Assembly: GCA_026169535.1 (NCBI GenBank)
Contig: JAPFCU010000013.1
Span: 36,587-100,586 of the forward strand
Length of the DNA: 64,000 nucleotides
Direction: 5' to 3'
Source of the DNA: Blautia sp.
Lineage (GTDB): Bacteria; Bacillota; Clostridia; Lachnospirales; Lachnospiraceae
The notes beneath the pieces were generated by a model. That model had not been told where the DNA came from. It ran no database searches and saw only the letters and a program-made list of their open reading frames with translations. How positions within the stretch are numbered: position 1 is the first letter of the stretch; each line of letters starts with the position of its first letter. The position numbers and the translations under genes were made by a program. Positions 17,423 to 25,421 of this stretch are shown here, piece by piece.

Positions 17423-17893
17423 GATTCCTCTGCAGAACTGGAGGATGGAAGCTGTACGATCTTTTTGAATACAAAGGGAAAGAATGATGCAGAGGTGCCG
17501 TCGGAACTGGTCAGGTTCTTAAAATTTGTAACGGCCGGTCTTGAGGAAAGTGAGAGGGATTTTCAGGATGAACTGGTAAGGAGATTTCAGAAAACCATCC
17601 GCGAGATCAAGACAGACCGGGAAATGGGAGAGCGCTATATGATCTTTGAAGAAATGCTGCGTGAGGAAAAACAGGAAGGCAGGCAGGAGGGACGTCTGGA
17701 AGCGACAAGGGAAAATGTTTTGGAACTCCTGGAAGATCTGGGGGAGATTCCGGAAGACCTTCAGACAAAGCTTGAGAATCTTGAAGATCTGATCAAGCTG
17801 AAATCTTTGCTAAAAATAGCAGCTAAGGCAGAGTCTCTGCGTGCATTTGAAGAAAAAGCGGAAATTTATTTTAATCCAAAAGATAAAAAGTAA
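17423..17893 (+). pseudogene. C-terminal remnant of an Rpn-family nuclease/transposase
   Basis: The open frame after the stop at 17420-17422 reads through LEDGSCTIFLNTKGKNDAEV and then ELVRFLKFV. This is the part of Rpn (PD-(D/E)XK, transposase_31) proteins that follows the nuclease domain. A helical Glu/Arg/Lys-rich tail comes next, with the EGRQEGR repeat typical of the family. The roughly 150-residue nuclease core is missing and there is no ribosome site or good start; the earliest usable codon is TTG 17465. I therefore read it as a truncated relic. A translated fragment of 142 residues from 17465 cannot be excluded. Confidence 0.7.
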
Positions 17894-17897
17894 GAAA

Positions 17898-17921
17898 TCG
17901 GCGATCTGTTTATATCGCCGA
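17898..17921. terminator. Hairpin after the Rpn remnant
   Basis: TCGGCGAT (17898-17905) pairs with ATCGCCGA (17914-17921); no proper T run follows. It is possibly the original terminator of the lost gene. Confidence 0.4.
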
Positions 17922-18015
17922 AATATTATATAAAAATCCACGAATTGATAAAAACGGCTTGCTATTTCCGGAGAAAGCTGTTAAAGTAAAGTAAACAAAA
18001 CAGATACAAAAGAGT

Positions 18016-18195
18016 ACAGGATAGAGGCGCGGGTTTTATCAGTACCCGGAAACGGACGCAGTATGCGTCGAGCCATGGCAGGCTGTTTCCGGTGAAAGGA
18101 AAAACCGCCGAAGGGTTTTCACCGCCAGGAGGCGAGACCCTGGGACGCAGGAGAATATTTTGCGTACTGTCACAGATGTGGAGCGCTATCAGGAC
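18016..18195 (+). ncRNA. Lysine riboswitch (L box)
   Basis: The conserved segments occur in order: AGAGGCGCG (18023-18031), AGTA, GCCATGG, GGAAAAACCGCCGAAGG (about 18098-18114), CTGGGACGC (about 18138) and the closing strand GCGCTATC (18183-18190), which pairs with GATAG (18020-18024). These match the L box that senses lysine. The terminator at 18238-18282 forms the expression platform. The element lies directly before an NhaC-family transporter gene, the arrangement known for LysW. Confidence 0.93.
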
Positions 18196-18237
18196 TGACA
18201 GATCAGATACATATTTTATATCGGACAAAGATCAGAC

Positions 18238-18282
18238 GCCATGGAGGGCTCCCGTATGGGATGAATTCCATGGCTCTTTTTA
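18238..18282 (+). terminator. Expression-platform terminator of the lysine riboswitch
   Basis: GCCATGGA (18238-18245) pairs perfectly with TCCATGGC (18267-18274), followed by TCTTTTT. It lies 20 bases before the transporter start codon. Confidence 0.85.
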
Positions 18283-18301
18283 TATCAGAGGGAGGAAAGA
18301 A

Positions 18302-19945
18302 ATGAGAAACAAAAAAAGAGTGTTCATGGCAATTCTGACCATGGCAGTTCTGGGAATTCTGGCAAATCCCCTGGCTGTATTTGCAGCAGAGGAGGAAGCC
18401 GCGCAGCCGGCTTTTTATGCAACTTTTTGGGCGCTTGTACCGCCTGTAGTTGCCATTTGTCTGGCTCTTATTACAAAAGAGGTATACAGTTCACTGTTCC
18501 TGGGAATTCTTATGGGAGGGCTTCTGTATTCCGGGTTTGCTTTTGAAGGAACAGTCACTCATATTTTTCAGGATGGGATCATCAGCGTCCTTTCTGACAG
18601 CTACAATGTAGGAATTCTTATTTTCCTTGTGATTCTGGGTGCGATGGTCTGCATGATGAACAAGGCAGGCGGTTCCGCAGCATTCGGACGCTGGGCCAGC
18701 AAAAGGATAAAAACAAGGGTTGGTGCGGAGCTTGCTACGGTTGTTCTAGGCATCCTGATCTTTATTGACGATTATTTTAACTGTCTGACAGTAGGAAGTG
18801 TTATGCGTCCGGTCACAGACAAGCATCATGTGTCAAGAGCAAAGCTTGCATATCTGATCGATTCTACAGCCGCTCCGGTATGCATCATTGCCCCGATTTC
18901 TTCCTGGGCCGCTGCTGTCAGTGGTTTTGTAGAGGGAGAGGATGGTCTTTCTATTTTTGTCCGCGCTATTCCGTATAATTTTTATGCGCTGCTTACTATT
19001 GTCATGATGGTTGGTATGGTTCTGATGAAAACAGAGTTCGGAAGCATGAGAGTTCATGAGGTAAACGGTCTGAAAGGAGATCTTTATACAACAGCGGGAA
19101 GACCTTATGCAGATGCGGAAAAAGAAGACAAGGTAAATCCAAGGGGTCGCGTGATCGATCTGGTATTTCCGATCATCTGTCTTGTTATATTCTGTGTGAT
19201 CGGAATGATCTACACCGGCGGATTTTTCAGCGGTGCAGATTTTGTAACAGCTTTTTCACAGAGTGACGCTTCTGTAGGCCTGACGCTGGGAAGCACTTTT
19301 GCCTTTGTATTAACGGTTGCTTTTTATATGCTGAGAAAAGTTCTTTCTTTCAGAGAATGTATGAATTCTCTTCCGGAAGGATTTAAAGCAATGGTTCCGG
19401 CTATTCTGATTCTTGTATTTGCATGGTCTTTAAAGGCTATGACAGACAGCCTTGGAGCGGCAGTGTTTGTAGAAAATGCGATGCGTTCTGCAGCAGGCGG
19501 TCTGATGAATATTCTTCCGGCTATTATTTTTCTGGTTGGATGCGGACTTGCTTTTGCCACAGGAACCTCCTGGGGAACCTTTGGTATCCTGATCCCGATC
19601 GTTGTTGCAGTATTTGAAAATTCTGATCCTGAGCTTATGATTATTTCTATTTCTGCATGTATGGCAGGCGCTGTATGCGGAGACCACTGCTCACCGATTT
19701 CGGATACTACAATCATGGCATCTGCAGGTGCTCAGTGCGATCATGTAAACCATGTTTCCACCCAGCTTCCCTATGCAATTCTTGCAGCCGCAGTTTCTTT
19801 CGTGACATATCTGGTTGCCGGATTTGTAAAAACAGCATGGATCGCGCTTCCGGTGGGAATTGTATTGATGCTTATTACGCTGTTTGTGATTCGTCATTTG
19901 AATCCAACACTTGAGGAGCATCTGGAGAATGAAAAAAATAAATAA
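18302..19945 (+). CDS. NhaC-family transporter, predicted lysine transporter (LysW-like)
   Basis: A multi-helix membrane protein of the NhaC antiporter family, 547 residues from ATG 18302 (GGGAGGAAAG upstream). The track frame is longer, but its first 70 codons lie in the riboswitch and are untranslated. The N-terminus MRNKKRVFMAILTMAVLGIL ends in a signal-like VFAAEEE. Later segments include FIDDYFNCLTVGSVMRPVTD, PICIIAP-like APVCIIAPISSWAA and GDHCSPISDTTIMASAGAQC, which are conserved in NhaC members. Annotation pipelines would call it a Na+/H+ antiporter. The lysine riboswitch makes lysine uptake the better guess, as Rodionov and colleagues proposed for LysW. The direction of transport is inferred: lysine-repressed transporters are normally importers. 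Confidence 0.82.
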   Translation: MRNKKRVFMAILTMAVLGILANPLAVFAAEEEAAQPAFYATFWALVPPVVAICLALITKEVYSSLFLGILMGGLLYSGFAFEGTVTHIFQDGIISVLSDSYNVGILIFLVILGAMVCMMNKAGGSAAFGRWASKRIKTRVGAELATVVLGILIFIDDYFNCLTVGSVMRPVTDKHHVSRAKLAYLIDSTAAPVCIIAPISSWAAAVSGFVEGEDGLSIFVRAIPYNFYALLTIVMMVGMVLMKTEFGSMRVHEVNGLKGDLYTTAGRPYADAEKEDKVNPRGRVIDLVFPIICLVIFCVIGMIYTGGFFSGADFVTAFSQSDASVGLTLGSTFAFVLTVAFYMLRKVLSFRECMNSLPEGFKAMVPAILILVFAWSLKAMTDSLGAAVFVENAMRSAAGGLMNILPAIIFLVGCGLAFATGTSWGTFGILIPIVVAVFENSDPELMIISISACMAGAVCGDHCSPISDTTIMASAGAQCDHVNHVSTQLPYAILAAAVSFVTYLVAGFVKTAWIALPVGIVLMLITLFVIRHLNPTLEEHLENEKNK

Positions 19946-19964
19946 TTTGTATCTATAAGAAATG

Positions 19965-20009
19965 AAAATGCAGGATCGGAAGATGATGAGCTGATTCTGC
20001 ATTTTTTTC
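19965..20009 (+). terminator. Terminator after the lysW-like gene
   Basis: AAAATGCAGGATC (19965-19977) pairs with GATTCTGCATTTT (19993-20005), one G-T pair, followed by TTT. Confidence 0.85.
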
Positions 20010-20046
20010 GCTGAGAAAAAGTTTGTTTGTGTACAAGGAGGTTGTT

Positions 20047-20646
20047 ATGAAAGAAGATTCCTGGGACAGACTTTTGAGGATTCGTACGTCCGGCAGAGAT
20101 GACACCGGCTCTGATCAGTATAAATATCCTTATGAGCCTACTCCATATTCAGTTTTGGAACGTCTGGGAAACAGCGGAGAAATTGGAAAAAACAATACTG
20201 TTTTAGATTATGGCTGTGGAAAAGGACGTGTGGATTTCTTTTTGTCCTATCAGACCGGATGCAGGTCGGTGGGAATAGAATACAATGAAAGAATTTATCA
20301 TATTGCTCTTAAAAACAAGGAGAAAGCTGCTTCCGGACGGAAAACGACTTTTGAACTGGCCGATGCGGCAGTGTATCAGGTTCCGTCGGAAATCGACCGC
20401 TGCTTTTTCTTTAATCCGTTCTGTCTTGATATACTCAAAAAAGCAATGGCACGGATTCTGGAATCCTATTATGGAAATCCACGGGAAATACGTTTGTATT
20501 TTTATTATCCTTCAGAAGAGTATATGCGTTATCTCGCAGAGATGGATGTCCTTGATATAAGAGGGTGCATCAGCTGCAGGGATTTGTTTCCGGGAGAAAA
20601 CAACAGAGAAAAAATACTGATTTTTTCGATTGGACAAAGTAAGTGA
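20047..20646 (+). CDS. SAM-dependent methyltransferase
   Basis: Class I methyltransferase fold, 199 residues from ATG 20047, which follows AAGGAGG at ideal spacing. Motif I is VLDYGCGKGRVDFFL (about residues 51-65) and the acidic residue ending beta-2 lies in GIEYNERIY. FFFNPF takes the place of the motif IV catalytic stretch. The small size and the lack of a recognisable extra domain leave the substrate open. Its own terminator precedes it, and a strong promoter for the next operon follows immediately. Confidence 0.75.
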   Translation: MKEDSWDRLLRIRTSGRDDTGSDQYKYPYEPTPYSVLERLGNSGEIGKNNTVLDYGCGKGRVDFFLSYQTGCRSVGIEYNERIYHIALKNKEKAASGRKTTFELADAAVYQVPSEIDRCFFFNPFCLDILKKAMARILESYYGNPREIRLYFYYPSEEYMRYLAEMDVLDIRGCISCRDLFPGENNREKILIFSIGQSK

Positions 20647-20653
20647 AAAAATA

Positions 20654-20682
20654 TTGACATTTTGGGAAATATCAGATACAAT
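20654..20682 (+). promoter_or_regulatory. Promoter of the DUF2325-DUF3793 operon
   Basis: TTGACA (20654-20659) and TACAAT (20677-20682), 17-base spacer, near consensus. The first TTAG-N6-CTAA dyad begins at the expected transcription start. Confidence 0.8.
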
Positions 20683-20686
20683 ACAA

Positions 20687-20772
20687 CTGTTAGCAAAGAC
20701 TAACAGATAAAACAGATATATAAAGCGCCAGTAAGGCGCTTTCTTTTCACAAGATGAGTTAGTTAAAACTAA
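20687..20772 (+). promoter_or_regulatory. Two TTAG-N6-CTAA dyads, candidate metalloregulator operators
   Basis: The first dyad is CTGTTAG at 20687-20693 with CTAACAG at 20700-20706, and the second is TTAGT at 20759-20763 with ACTAA at 20768-20772. Both contain the exact pattern TTAG-N6-CTAA. The first overlaps the transcription start and the second lies just before the ribosome site. The pattern resembles DtxR/IdeR-type iron boxes, and the genes controlled are of a kind often seen next to iron-uptake genes. The regulator is not in the window. Confidence 0.45.
20722..20747 (+). terminator. Leader terminator/attenuator before DUF2325
   Basis: AAAGCGCC (20722-20729) pairs perfectly with GGCGCTTT (20735-20742), then CTTTT. 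It lies between promoter and gene, so it would attenuate the leader. Confidence 0.65.
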
Positions 20773-20791
20773 TTTAGGAGGAGCGGTATTT

Positions 20792-21082
20792 ATGAGTGTA
20801 GTGATCATTGGAGGAAATGAATGTATGGTGAGGCGTTATAAGGATTTATGCCGGGAGTATCGGTGCAGTGCAAAAGTATTTCCGAAGCAGAACAGCAGTC
20901 TTAAGGGGATTGGTAATCCGGATCTGATGGTGCTTTTTACGGGGACAGTATCGCATAAAATGGTGCGTAATGCCTTAAATGAAACAAAAGGGCAGAATGT
21001 ACGAGTGGTCCGTTCTAATACCAGCTCTATGTCGGCACTGAAAAATATTCTGGAAGAAAATGTGGAGGTGGCTTATGTCTGA
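20792..21082 (+). CDS. DUF2325 family small protein
   Basis: A 96-residue protein starting SVVIIGGNECMVRRYKDLCREY, the DUF2325 pattern: a Rossmann-like beta strand with GGN, then VLFTGTVSHKMV, then VRVVRSNTSSMSALKNIL. The function is unknown. In Clostridia these genes are frequently found near FeoA/FeoB, flavodoxin or DUF3793 genes. The ATG 20792 follows AGGAGGAG. The stop overlaps the next start by 8 bases. Confidence 0.85.
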   Translation: MSVVIIGGNECMVRRYKDLCREYRCSAKVFPKQNSSLKGIGNPDLMVLFTGTVSHKMVRNALNETKGQNVRVVRSNTSSMSALKNILEENVEVAYV

Positions 21083-21632
21083 TGAAATGGTGATCCGACA
21101 CGGTTCTCCCACACTTGCAGGTTTGAAAACGGGAAATCTTTTCAGCTGTACCTATCCAGGAAAAACACAGCTGCAAAAAGCTTTGCGGTCGTTAAATCAC
21201 AGACTGGCTTCAAAAGGGGTTCGTATCATTCCTTTGCGCGTGACGGAAAAAACAGTCCTTCTTTATTTATACAGACCAGGAAAACTGAAAGAGGATTTTG
21301 CTGTCAGAGAGGCGGCTGAAATACTGGAAATGTATGGATATTCTGCCGATGCTCCGGATAAGTGTATTGTTCGTCTGAGCCGGCGTTTAAAAGAATCGGA
21401 CAGATTTCCTCATGAAATCGGATTGTTTTTGGGATATCCTCCGGAAGACGTAAAAGGATTTATTGAAAACAGGGCAGAAGGATATAAATGCAGTGGGTGT
21501 TGGAAGGTTTACGGAAATGAACAGGAGGCAAAATGTCGATTTGAAAGATTCCGGAAGTGTACCAGTATTTACTGCAGTCAGTGGAGCAGAGGTAAAAGCA
21601 TCGAATGTCTTACAGTAGCAGCTGGAAGCTGA
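21075..21632 (+). CDS. DUF3793 family protein
   Basis: A 185-residue cytoplasmic protein with the DUF3793 landmarks: HGSPTLAGLKTGNLF at the start, HEIGLFLGYPPEDVKGFIEN in the middle and GCWKVYGNEQEAKCRFERF near the C-terminus. Its function is unknown. The start ATG 21075 is inside the end of DUF2325 (ATGTCTGA overlap) with GGAGG upstream, so translation is coupled. The shared operator-like dyads upstream suggest joint regulation by a metal. Confidence 0.85.
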   Translation: MSDEMVIRHGSPTLAGLKTGNLFSCTYPGKTQLQKALRSLNHRLASKGVRIIPLRVTEKTVLLYLYRPGKLKEDFAVREAAEILEMYGYSADAPDKCIVRLSRRLKESDRFPHEIGLFLGYPPEDVKGFIENRAEGYKCSGCWKVYGNEQEAKCRFERFRKCTSIYCSQWSRGKSIECLTVAAGS

Positions 21633-21663
21633 CGGAATTTATAAAGTGTATAAAAAATATCAG

Positions 21664-21699
21664 AAAGACCATCAGATAAAATGCTGAATGGTCTTTTTT
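21664..21699 (+). terminator. Terminator after DUF3793
   Basis: AAAGACCAT (21664-21672) pairs with ATGGTCTTT (21688-21696), followed by more T. It separates the small operon from the microcompartment locus. Confidence 0.9.
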
Positions 21700-21804
21700 A
21701 TGGAAAGATGTCTCTATAAAAGTACAATAAATAAAAAACAACAAAAAACACATCGAAAGTAAAGGAAAAACCTCATCTATACGTGTTAGATTCTGTTGAC
21801 TTCG

Positions 21805-21833
21805 TTGACACATATCAGGAAATAAGATATAAT
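21805..21833 (+). promoter_or_regulatory. Promoter of the glycyl-radical dehydratase operon
   Basis: Consensus TTGACA (21805-21810) and TATAAT (21828-21833), 17-base spacer. An A/C-rich stretch at 21733-21752 resembles one upstream of the second BMC promoter (25361-25383). Confidence 0.85.
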
Positions 21834-21886
21834 ATTATTCATAACCATGGCGTCTGAGGATGCCGGGAGAAAGGAGAAGCGTGGAG

Positions 21887-24406
21887 ATGTTTAATACCAC
21901 AGATATTCCAAAGTCATCCAGAATCACAAGACTGGTTGACCATCTGTATGAGAAAATGCCGGTGATCGAATCTGCCAGAGCGAAGCTGCTTACAGAGTCC
22001 TATAAAGAAACGGAAGGACAGCCGATGATCACCAGGCGTGCGGAGGCATTTGCTCATATCCTGCGTCACATTCCTATCATTATCCGTGATGAGGAACTGA
22101 TCGTGGGAAGCAGTACCATAGCACCCAGAGGGTGCCAGACCTATCCGGAGTTTTCTTATCAGTGGCTGGAGGACGAGCTGGATACGGTTGAAACGAGGAG
22201 CGCGGACCCGTTTTATATCGCCGAAGAGACAAAGCAGGAGCTGAGGGAGGTACATAAATACTGGAAGGGAAGAACAACCAGTGAACTTGCGACTTCCTAC
22301 ATGGCACCGGAGGCTATTCGGGCGATCGAACATAATATTTTTACACCGGGAAATTATTTTTATAATGGTGTAGGACACGTAACAGTAAAATACGAAGAGG
22401 TTCTTGCAATCGGTTATGAGGGGATTATGGCAAAGGCCCAGGCGGAGCTGGACAAATGTCAGGTAGGCGATGAAGATTATGCAAGACGCTCTCATTTTTT
22501 AAATGCAGTGATCTTAAGCTGTCAGGCAGTAATTGAGTATGCGCAGCGCTATGCGGCGCTGGCTGAGAAGCTGGCTGCAGAATGTGACGATCCGGTCAGA
22601 AAAGAAGAACTGCACATTATAGCAATGAACTGCAGCAGAGTTCCGGCGAAAGGGGCAAATGGATTTTATGAGGCGTGTCAGTCGTTCTGGTTTGTCCAGC
22701 AGCTGATTCAGCTGGAATCCAGCGGCCATTCTATTTCACCGGGGCGTTTTGACCAGTATATGTATCCGTATTATAAAAAAGACCTGGATAATGGGAATAT
22801 CACCAGAGAATTTGCGCAGGAACTGATGGACTGCATTTGGGTAAAGCTCAATGACCTGAATAAATGCCGTGATGCTGCTTCTGCTGAAGGTTTTGCGGGA
22901 TACAGCCTGTTTCAGAACCTGATCGCAGGAGGACAGAACAAGGATGGGGAAGATGTGACAAATGATCTTTCTATCATGTCGATTCAGGCATCCGTGCATG
23001 TGCATCTGCCTCAGCCCTCTCTTTCCGTAAGAGTCTGGAACGGCTCCCCGCATGAGTTTTTGATCAAAGCGGCAGAGCTTACCAGAACGGGAATCGGTCT
23101 TCCGGCTTATTATAATGACGAGGTGATCATTCCGTCTCTGCAGAACCGCGGACTTTCTCTGGAGGATGCCAGAGAATATAATATCATCGGCTGTGTGGAA
23201 CCACAGAAGGCAGGAAAAACAGACGGATGGCATGATGCGGCATTCTTTAATATGTGCCGGCCGCTGGAACTTGTATTTTCCAATGGTATGGACAAAGGGG
23301 AACTGGTGGGCATCCAAACAGGCGATGTTGCCGGTATGACTACATTTGAAGAATTTTATGATGCTTATAAAAAACAGATGGAATACTGCATTTCTCTTCT
23401 TGTAAACGCAGACAATGCCATTGATGTGGCTCATGCGGAAAGATGTCCGCTGCCGTTTCTGTCCTGTATGGTGGATGACTGTATGAAGAGAGGAATGTCT
23501 GTACAGGAGGGCGGAGCAGTATACAACTTTACCGGACCGCAGGGATTCGGTATTGCTAATATGGCGGATTCTCTTTATGCGGTGCGTCAGCTGGTGTATA
23601 AAGACAAAATGATATCTATGGAGGAACTGAAGGAAGCTCTTGCATGGAATTATGGAAAAGGCATGGATGCTCAGACGGCAGCAGACATGACGGCGTCTGT
23701 TCTGAAAGAAATGGAACGTCAGGGACAGGTTATCGATGAAAAAACTGCGGCATCTGTTCTTCAGACAGTTTTGAATATGAAACCCACAGAGCAGCAGAAA
23801 GCAAGATATGAGGAAATCCATCATTTGATCGATCAGGTTCCGAAGTTCGGAAACGATATTCCAGAGGTGGATTATTTTGCCAGAGACGTGGCTTATACAT
23901 ATACCAGACCTCTTCAGAACTACAGAAATCCGCGAGGAGGCCAGTACCAGGCCGGTCTGTATCCTGTTTCTGCCAATGTTCCTCTGGGAGGACAGACGGG
24001 AGCAACACCTGACGGACGCTATGCCCATACGCCTGTAGCTGACGGTGTGTCACCATCTGCAGGAAAGGATGTAAAAGGTCCGACTGCTGCGGCAACTTCA
24101 GTTTCCAGATTGGATCATTTTATTGTGTCAAACGGAACTCTGTTTAATCAGAAGTTTCATCCTTCAGCACTTGCCGGAAGAGAAGGCCTGGAAAAATTTG
24201 TAGCGCTGATCCGTTCCTATTTTGATCAGAAAGGAATGCATGTTCAGTTTAATGTAGTTGACAGAGATACGCTTCTGGATGCTCAGAAGAATCCGGAGAA
24301 ATATAAGCATCTGGTTGTTCGTGTGGCCGGCTACAGTGCTTTGTTTACTACCCTTTCCAGATCACTTCAGGATGATATCATCAGAAGAACAGAGCAGGGC
24401 TTCTGA
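21887..24406 (+). CDS. Glycyl-radical propanediol/glycerol dehydratase (B12-independent)
   Basis: Oxygen-sensitive enzyme that removes water from 1,2-propanediol (or glycerol) to give propionaldehyde. The thiyl-radical Cys and the Glu base are in GCVEPQKAG (Cys about residue 436), followed by GKTDGWHDAAFFN. The WHD Asp and the GHSIS and GVGHVTV segments match the diol dehydratase group rather than choline or pyruvate lyases. The radical Gly is in RVAGYSA (about 815). From ATG 21887 (AAGGAG upstream) it has 839 residues, close to the characterised Roseburia and C. butyricum enzymes. An earlier ATG at 21860 is possible. I see no N-terminal encapsulation helix. It is followed by its activase. 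Glycerol as substrate cannot be excluded, but the fucose context favours propanediol. Confidence 0.9.
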   Translation: MFNTTDIPKSSRITRLVDHLYEKMPVIESARAKLLTESYKETEGQPMITRRAEAFAHILRHIPIIIRDEELIVGSSTIAPRGCQTYPEFSYQWLEDELDTVETRSADPFYIAEETKQELREVHKYWKGRTTSELATSYMAPEAIRAIEHNIFTPGNYFYNGVGHVTVKYEEVLAIGYEGIMAKAQAELDKCQVGDEDYARRSHFLNAVILSCQAVIEYAQRYAALAEKLAAECDDPVRKEELHIIAMNCSRVPAKGANGFYEACQSFWFVQQLIQLESSGHSISPGRFDQYMYPYYKKDLDNGNITREFAQELMDCIWVKLNDLNKCRDAASAEGFAGYSLFQNLIAGGQNKDGEDVTNDLSIMSIQASVHVHLPQPSLSVRVWNGSPHEFLIKAAELTRTGIGLPAYYNDEVIIPSLQNRGLSLEDAREYNIIGCVEPQKAGKTDGWHDAAFFNMCRPLELVFSNGMDKGELVGIQTGDVAGMTTFEEFYDAYKKQMEYCISLLVNADNAIDVAHAERCPLPFLSCMVDDCMKRGMSVQEGGAVYNFTGPQGFGIANMADSLYAVRQLVYKDKMISMEELKEALAWNYGKGMDAQTAADMTASVLKEMERQGQVIDEKTAASVLQTVLNMKPTEQQKARYEEIHHLIDQVPKFGNDIPEVDYFARDVAYTYTRPLQNYRNPRGGQYQAGLYPVSANVPLGGQTGATPDGRYAHTPVADGVSPSAGKDVKGPTAAATSVSRLDHFIVSNGTLFNQKFHPSALAGREGLEKFVALIRSYFDQKGMHVQFNVVDRDTLLDAQKNPEKYKHLVVRVAGYSALFTTLSRSLQDDIIRRTEQGF

Positions 24407-24456
24407 CAGGTCCGGCGGAAGAAAAGGACCGGGTATTGATACAGGAAAGGCATAAT

Positions 24457-25248
24457 ATGGATTATTTAAATACTAAGGGGAGGATTTTTGATATCCAGAG
24501 ATATTCCGTTCACGACGGGCCGGGGATCCGTACCATTGTTTTTTTGAAAGGGTGTGTACTGCGATGCCGCTGGTGCTGTAATCCGGAATCCCAGGAATAC
24601 CGTATTCAGACTATGAAGGTTATGGGTGAGGAGAAAGTGATCGGAAGAGATACCACAGTGGCAGAGATGATCGCAGAAGTGGAAAAGGACAGACCCTATT
24701 ACTACCGCTCGGGAGGGGGGATGACCCTTTCCGGAGGAGAATGTCTCTGCCAGCCGGAATTTTCACGTGATCTTCTCCGGGCGGCAAAGGAGAGAGGAAT
24801 CAATACTGCCATAGAAAGTATGGCCTGCGCGGATTATGAAAAAATCCGCCAGCTGCTTCCGTATCTGGATCTTTATCTAATGGATATCAAGCATACCAAC
24901 CCGGAGAAACATAAAGAATTTACCGGACGCTCTAATGAACTTATGATGGAAAATGCCCGCAGGGTTGCTTTGTCGGGACAGACCAGGCTGATTATTCGTG
25001 TGCCGGTAATCCCGTCCTTTAATGATACTGTGGAGGAAATCCGGGGTATTGCAGAGTTTGCAGACACTCTTCCGGGGGTGGAGGAACTCCATCTTCTTCC
25101 GTATCACAGACTGGGGCAGGACAAATATGAGGGGCTGGGAAGAAAATATCTTATGGATGGAATACTTCCTCCGGAACCGGAAAAGATGAAAACCCTGAAA
25201 ATGGCAGCGGAGAGTGTTTCTTCGCTTCGGGTACAGATTGGCGGATAA
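24457..25248 (+). CDS. Glycyl-radical enzyme activase (radical SAM)
   Basis: Installs the glycyl radical on the dehydratase using SAM and a [4Fe-4S] cluster. The cluster motif CX3CX2C is CVLRCRWC (about residues 29-36) after YSVHDGPGIRTIVFLKG, and the SAM-binding GGGMTLSGGE follows. At 263 residues it lacks the ferredoxin-like insertion with two extra clusters carried by most activases of non-PFL glycyl-radical enzymes: only about 50 residues without a Cys cluster lie between the radical SAM motif and GGGMT. I choose ATG 24457 with GGAAAGG upstream over TTG 24436. It closes the first operon of the BMC locus. Confidence 0.93.
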   Translation: MDYLNTKGRIFDIQRYSVHDGPGIRTIVFLKGCVLRCRWCCNPESQEYRIQTMKVMGEEKVIGRDTTVAEMIAEVEKDRPYYYRSGGGMTLSGGECLCQPEFSRDLLRAAKERGINTAIESMACADYEKIRQLLPYLDLYLMDIKHTNPEKHKEFTGRSNELMMENARRVALSGQTRLIIRVPVIPSFNDTVEEIRGIAEFADTLPGVEELHLLPYHRLGQDKYEGLGRKYLMDGILPPEPEKMKTLKMAAESVSSLRVQIGG

Positions 25249-25260
25249 AAGATTCTTACA

Positions 25261-25398
25261 ATAGAAATGTGGTTTTTAGAAAAAATAGAAAACAGAGAAA
25301 AAACCTGTAATTATAAGGGCTTACACAATTGTGTGTTTTTTCAGAAAATGACAAAAAATAGAAACACAACAAAAACAACAACATAAAACCGATAGAAA
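25261..25398 (+). repeat. Four ATAGAAA direct repeats upstream of the BMC promoter
   Basis: ATAGAAA occurs at 25261, 25285, 25358 and 25392 on the plus strand, the last two followed by CA-rich tails (CACAAC, CAAC). Between them lies the palindrome ACACAATTGTGT (about 25323-25334) followed by a T run, which may serve as terminator of the preceding operon. Direct repeats are typical of DeoR-family binding, and a DeoR gene is in the operon. Confidence 0.4.
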
Positions 25399-25421
25399 CA
25401 ACATGAATCAACAAGATTCCC

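Noticed and set aside
18092..18301. 70-codon N-terminal extension of the NhaC-type gene
   Set aside because: It runs through the lysine riboswitch and its terminator; the ATG at 18302 has a strong ribosome site.
22736..24028. 430-codon antisense frame opposite the glycyl-radical dehydratase
   Set aside because: Same pattern: shadow of a high-confidence gene with no recognisable domain.
21887..24406. Reading the glycyl-radical enzyme as choline trimethylamine-lyase or pyruvate formate-lyase
   Set aside because: The GCVEPQ...GKTDGWHD stretch and the fucose/propanediol neighbours match diol/glycerol dehydratases.
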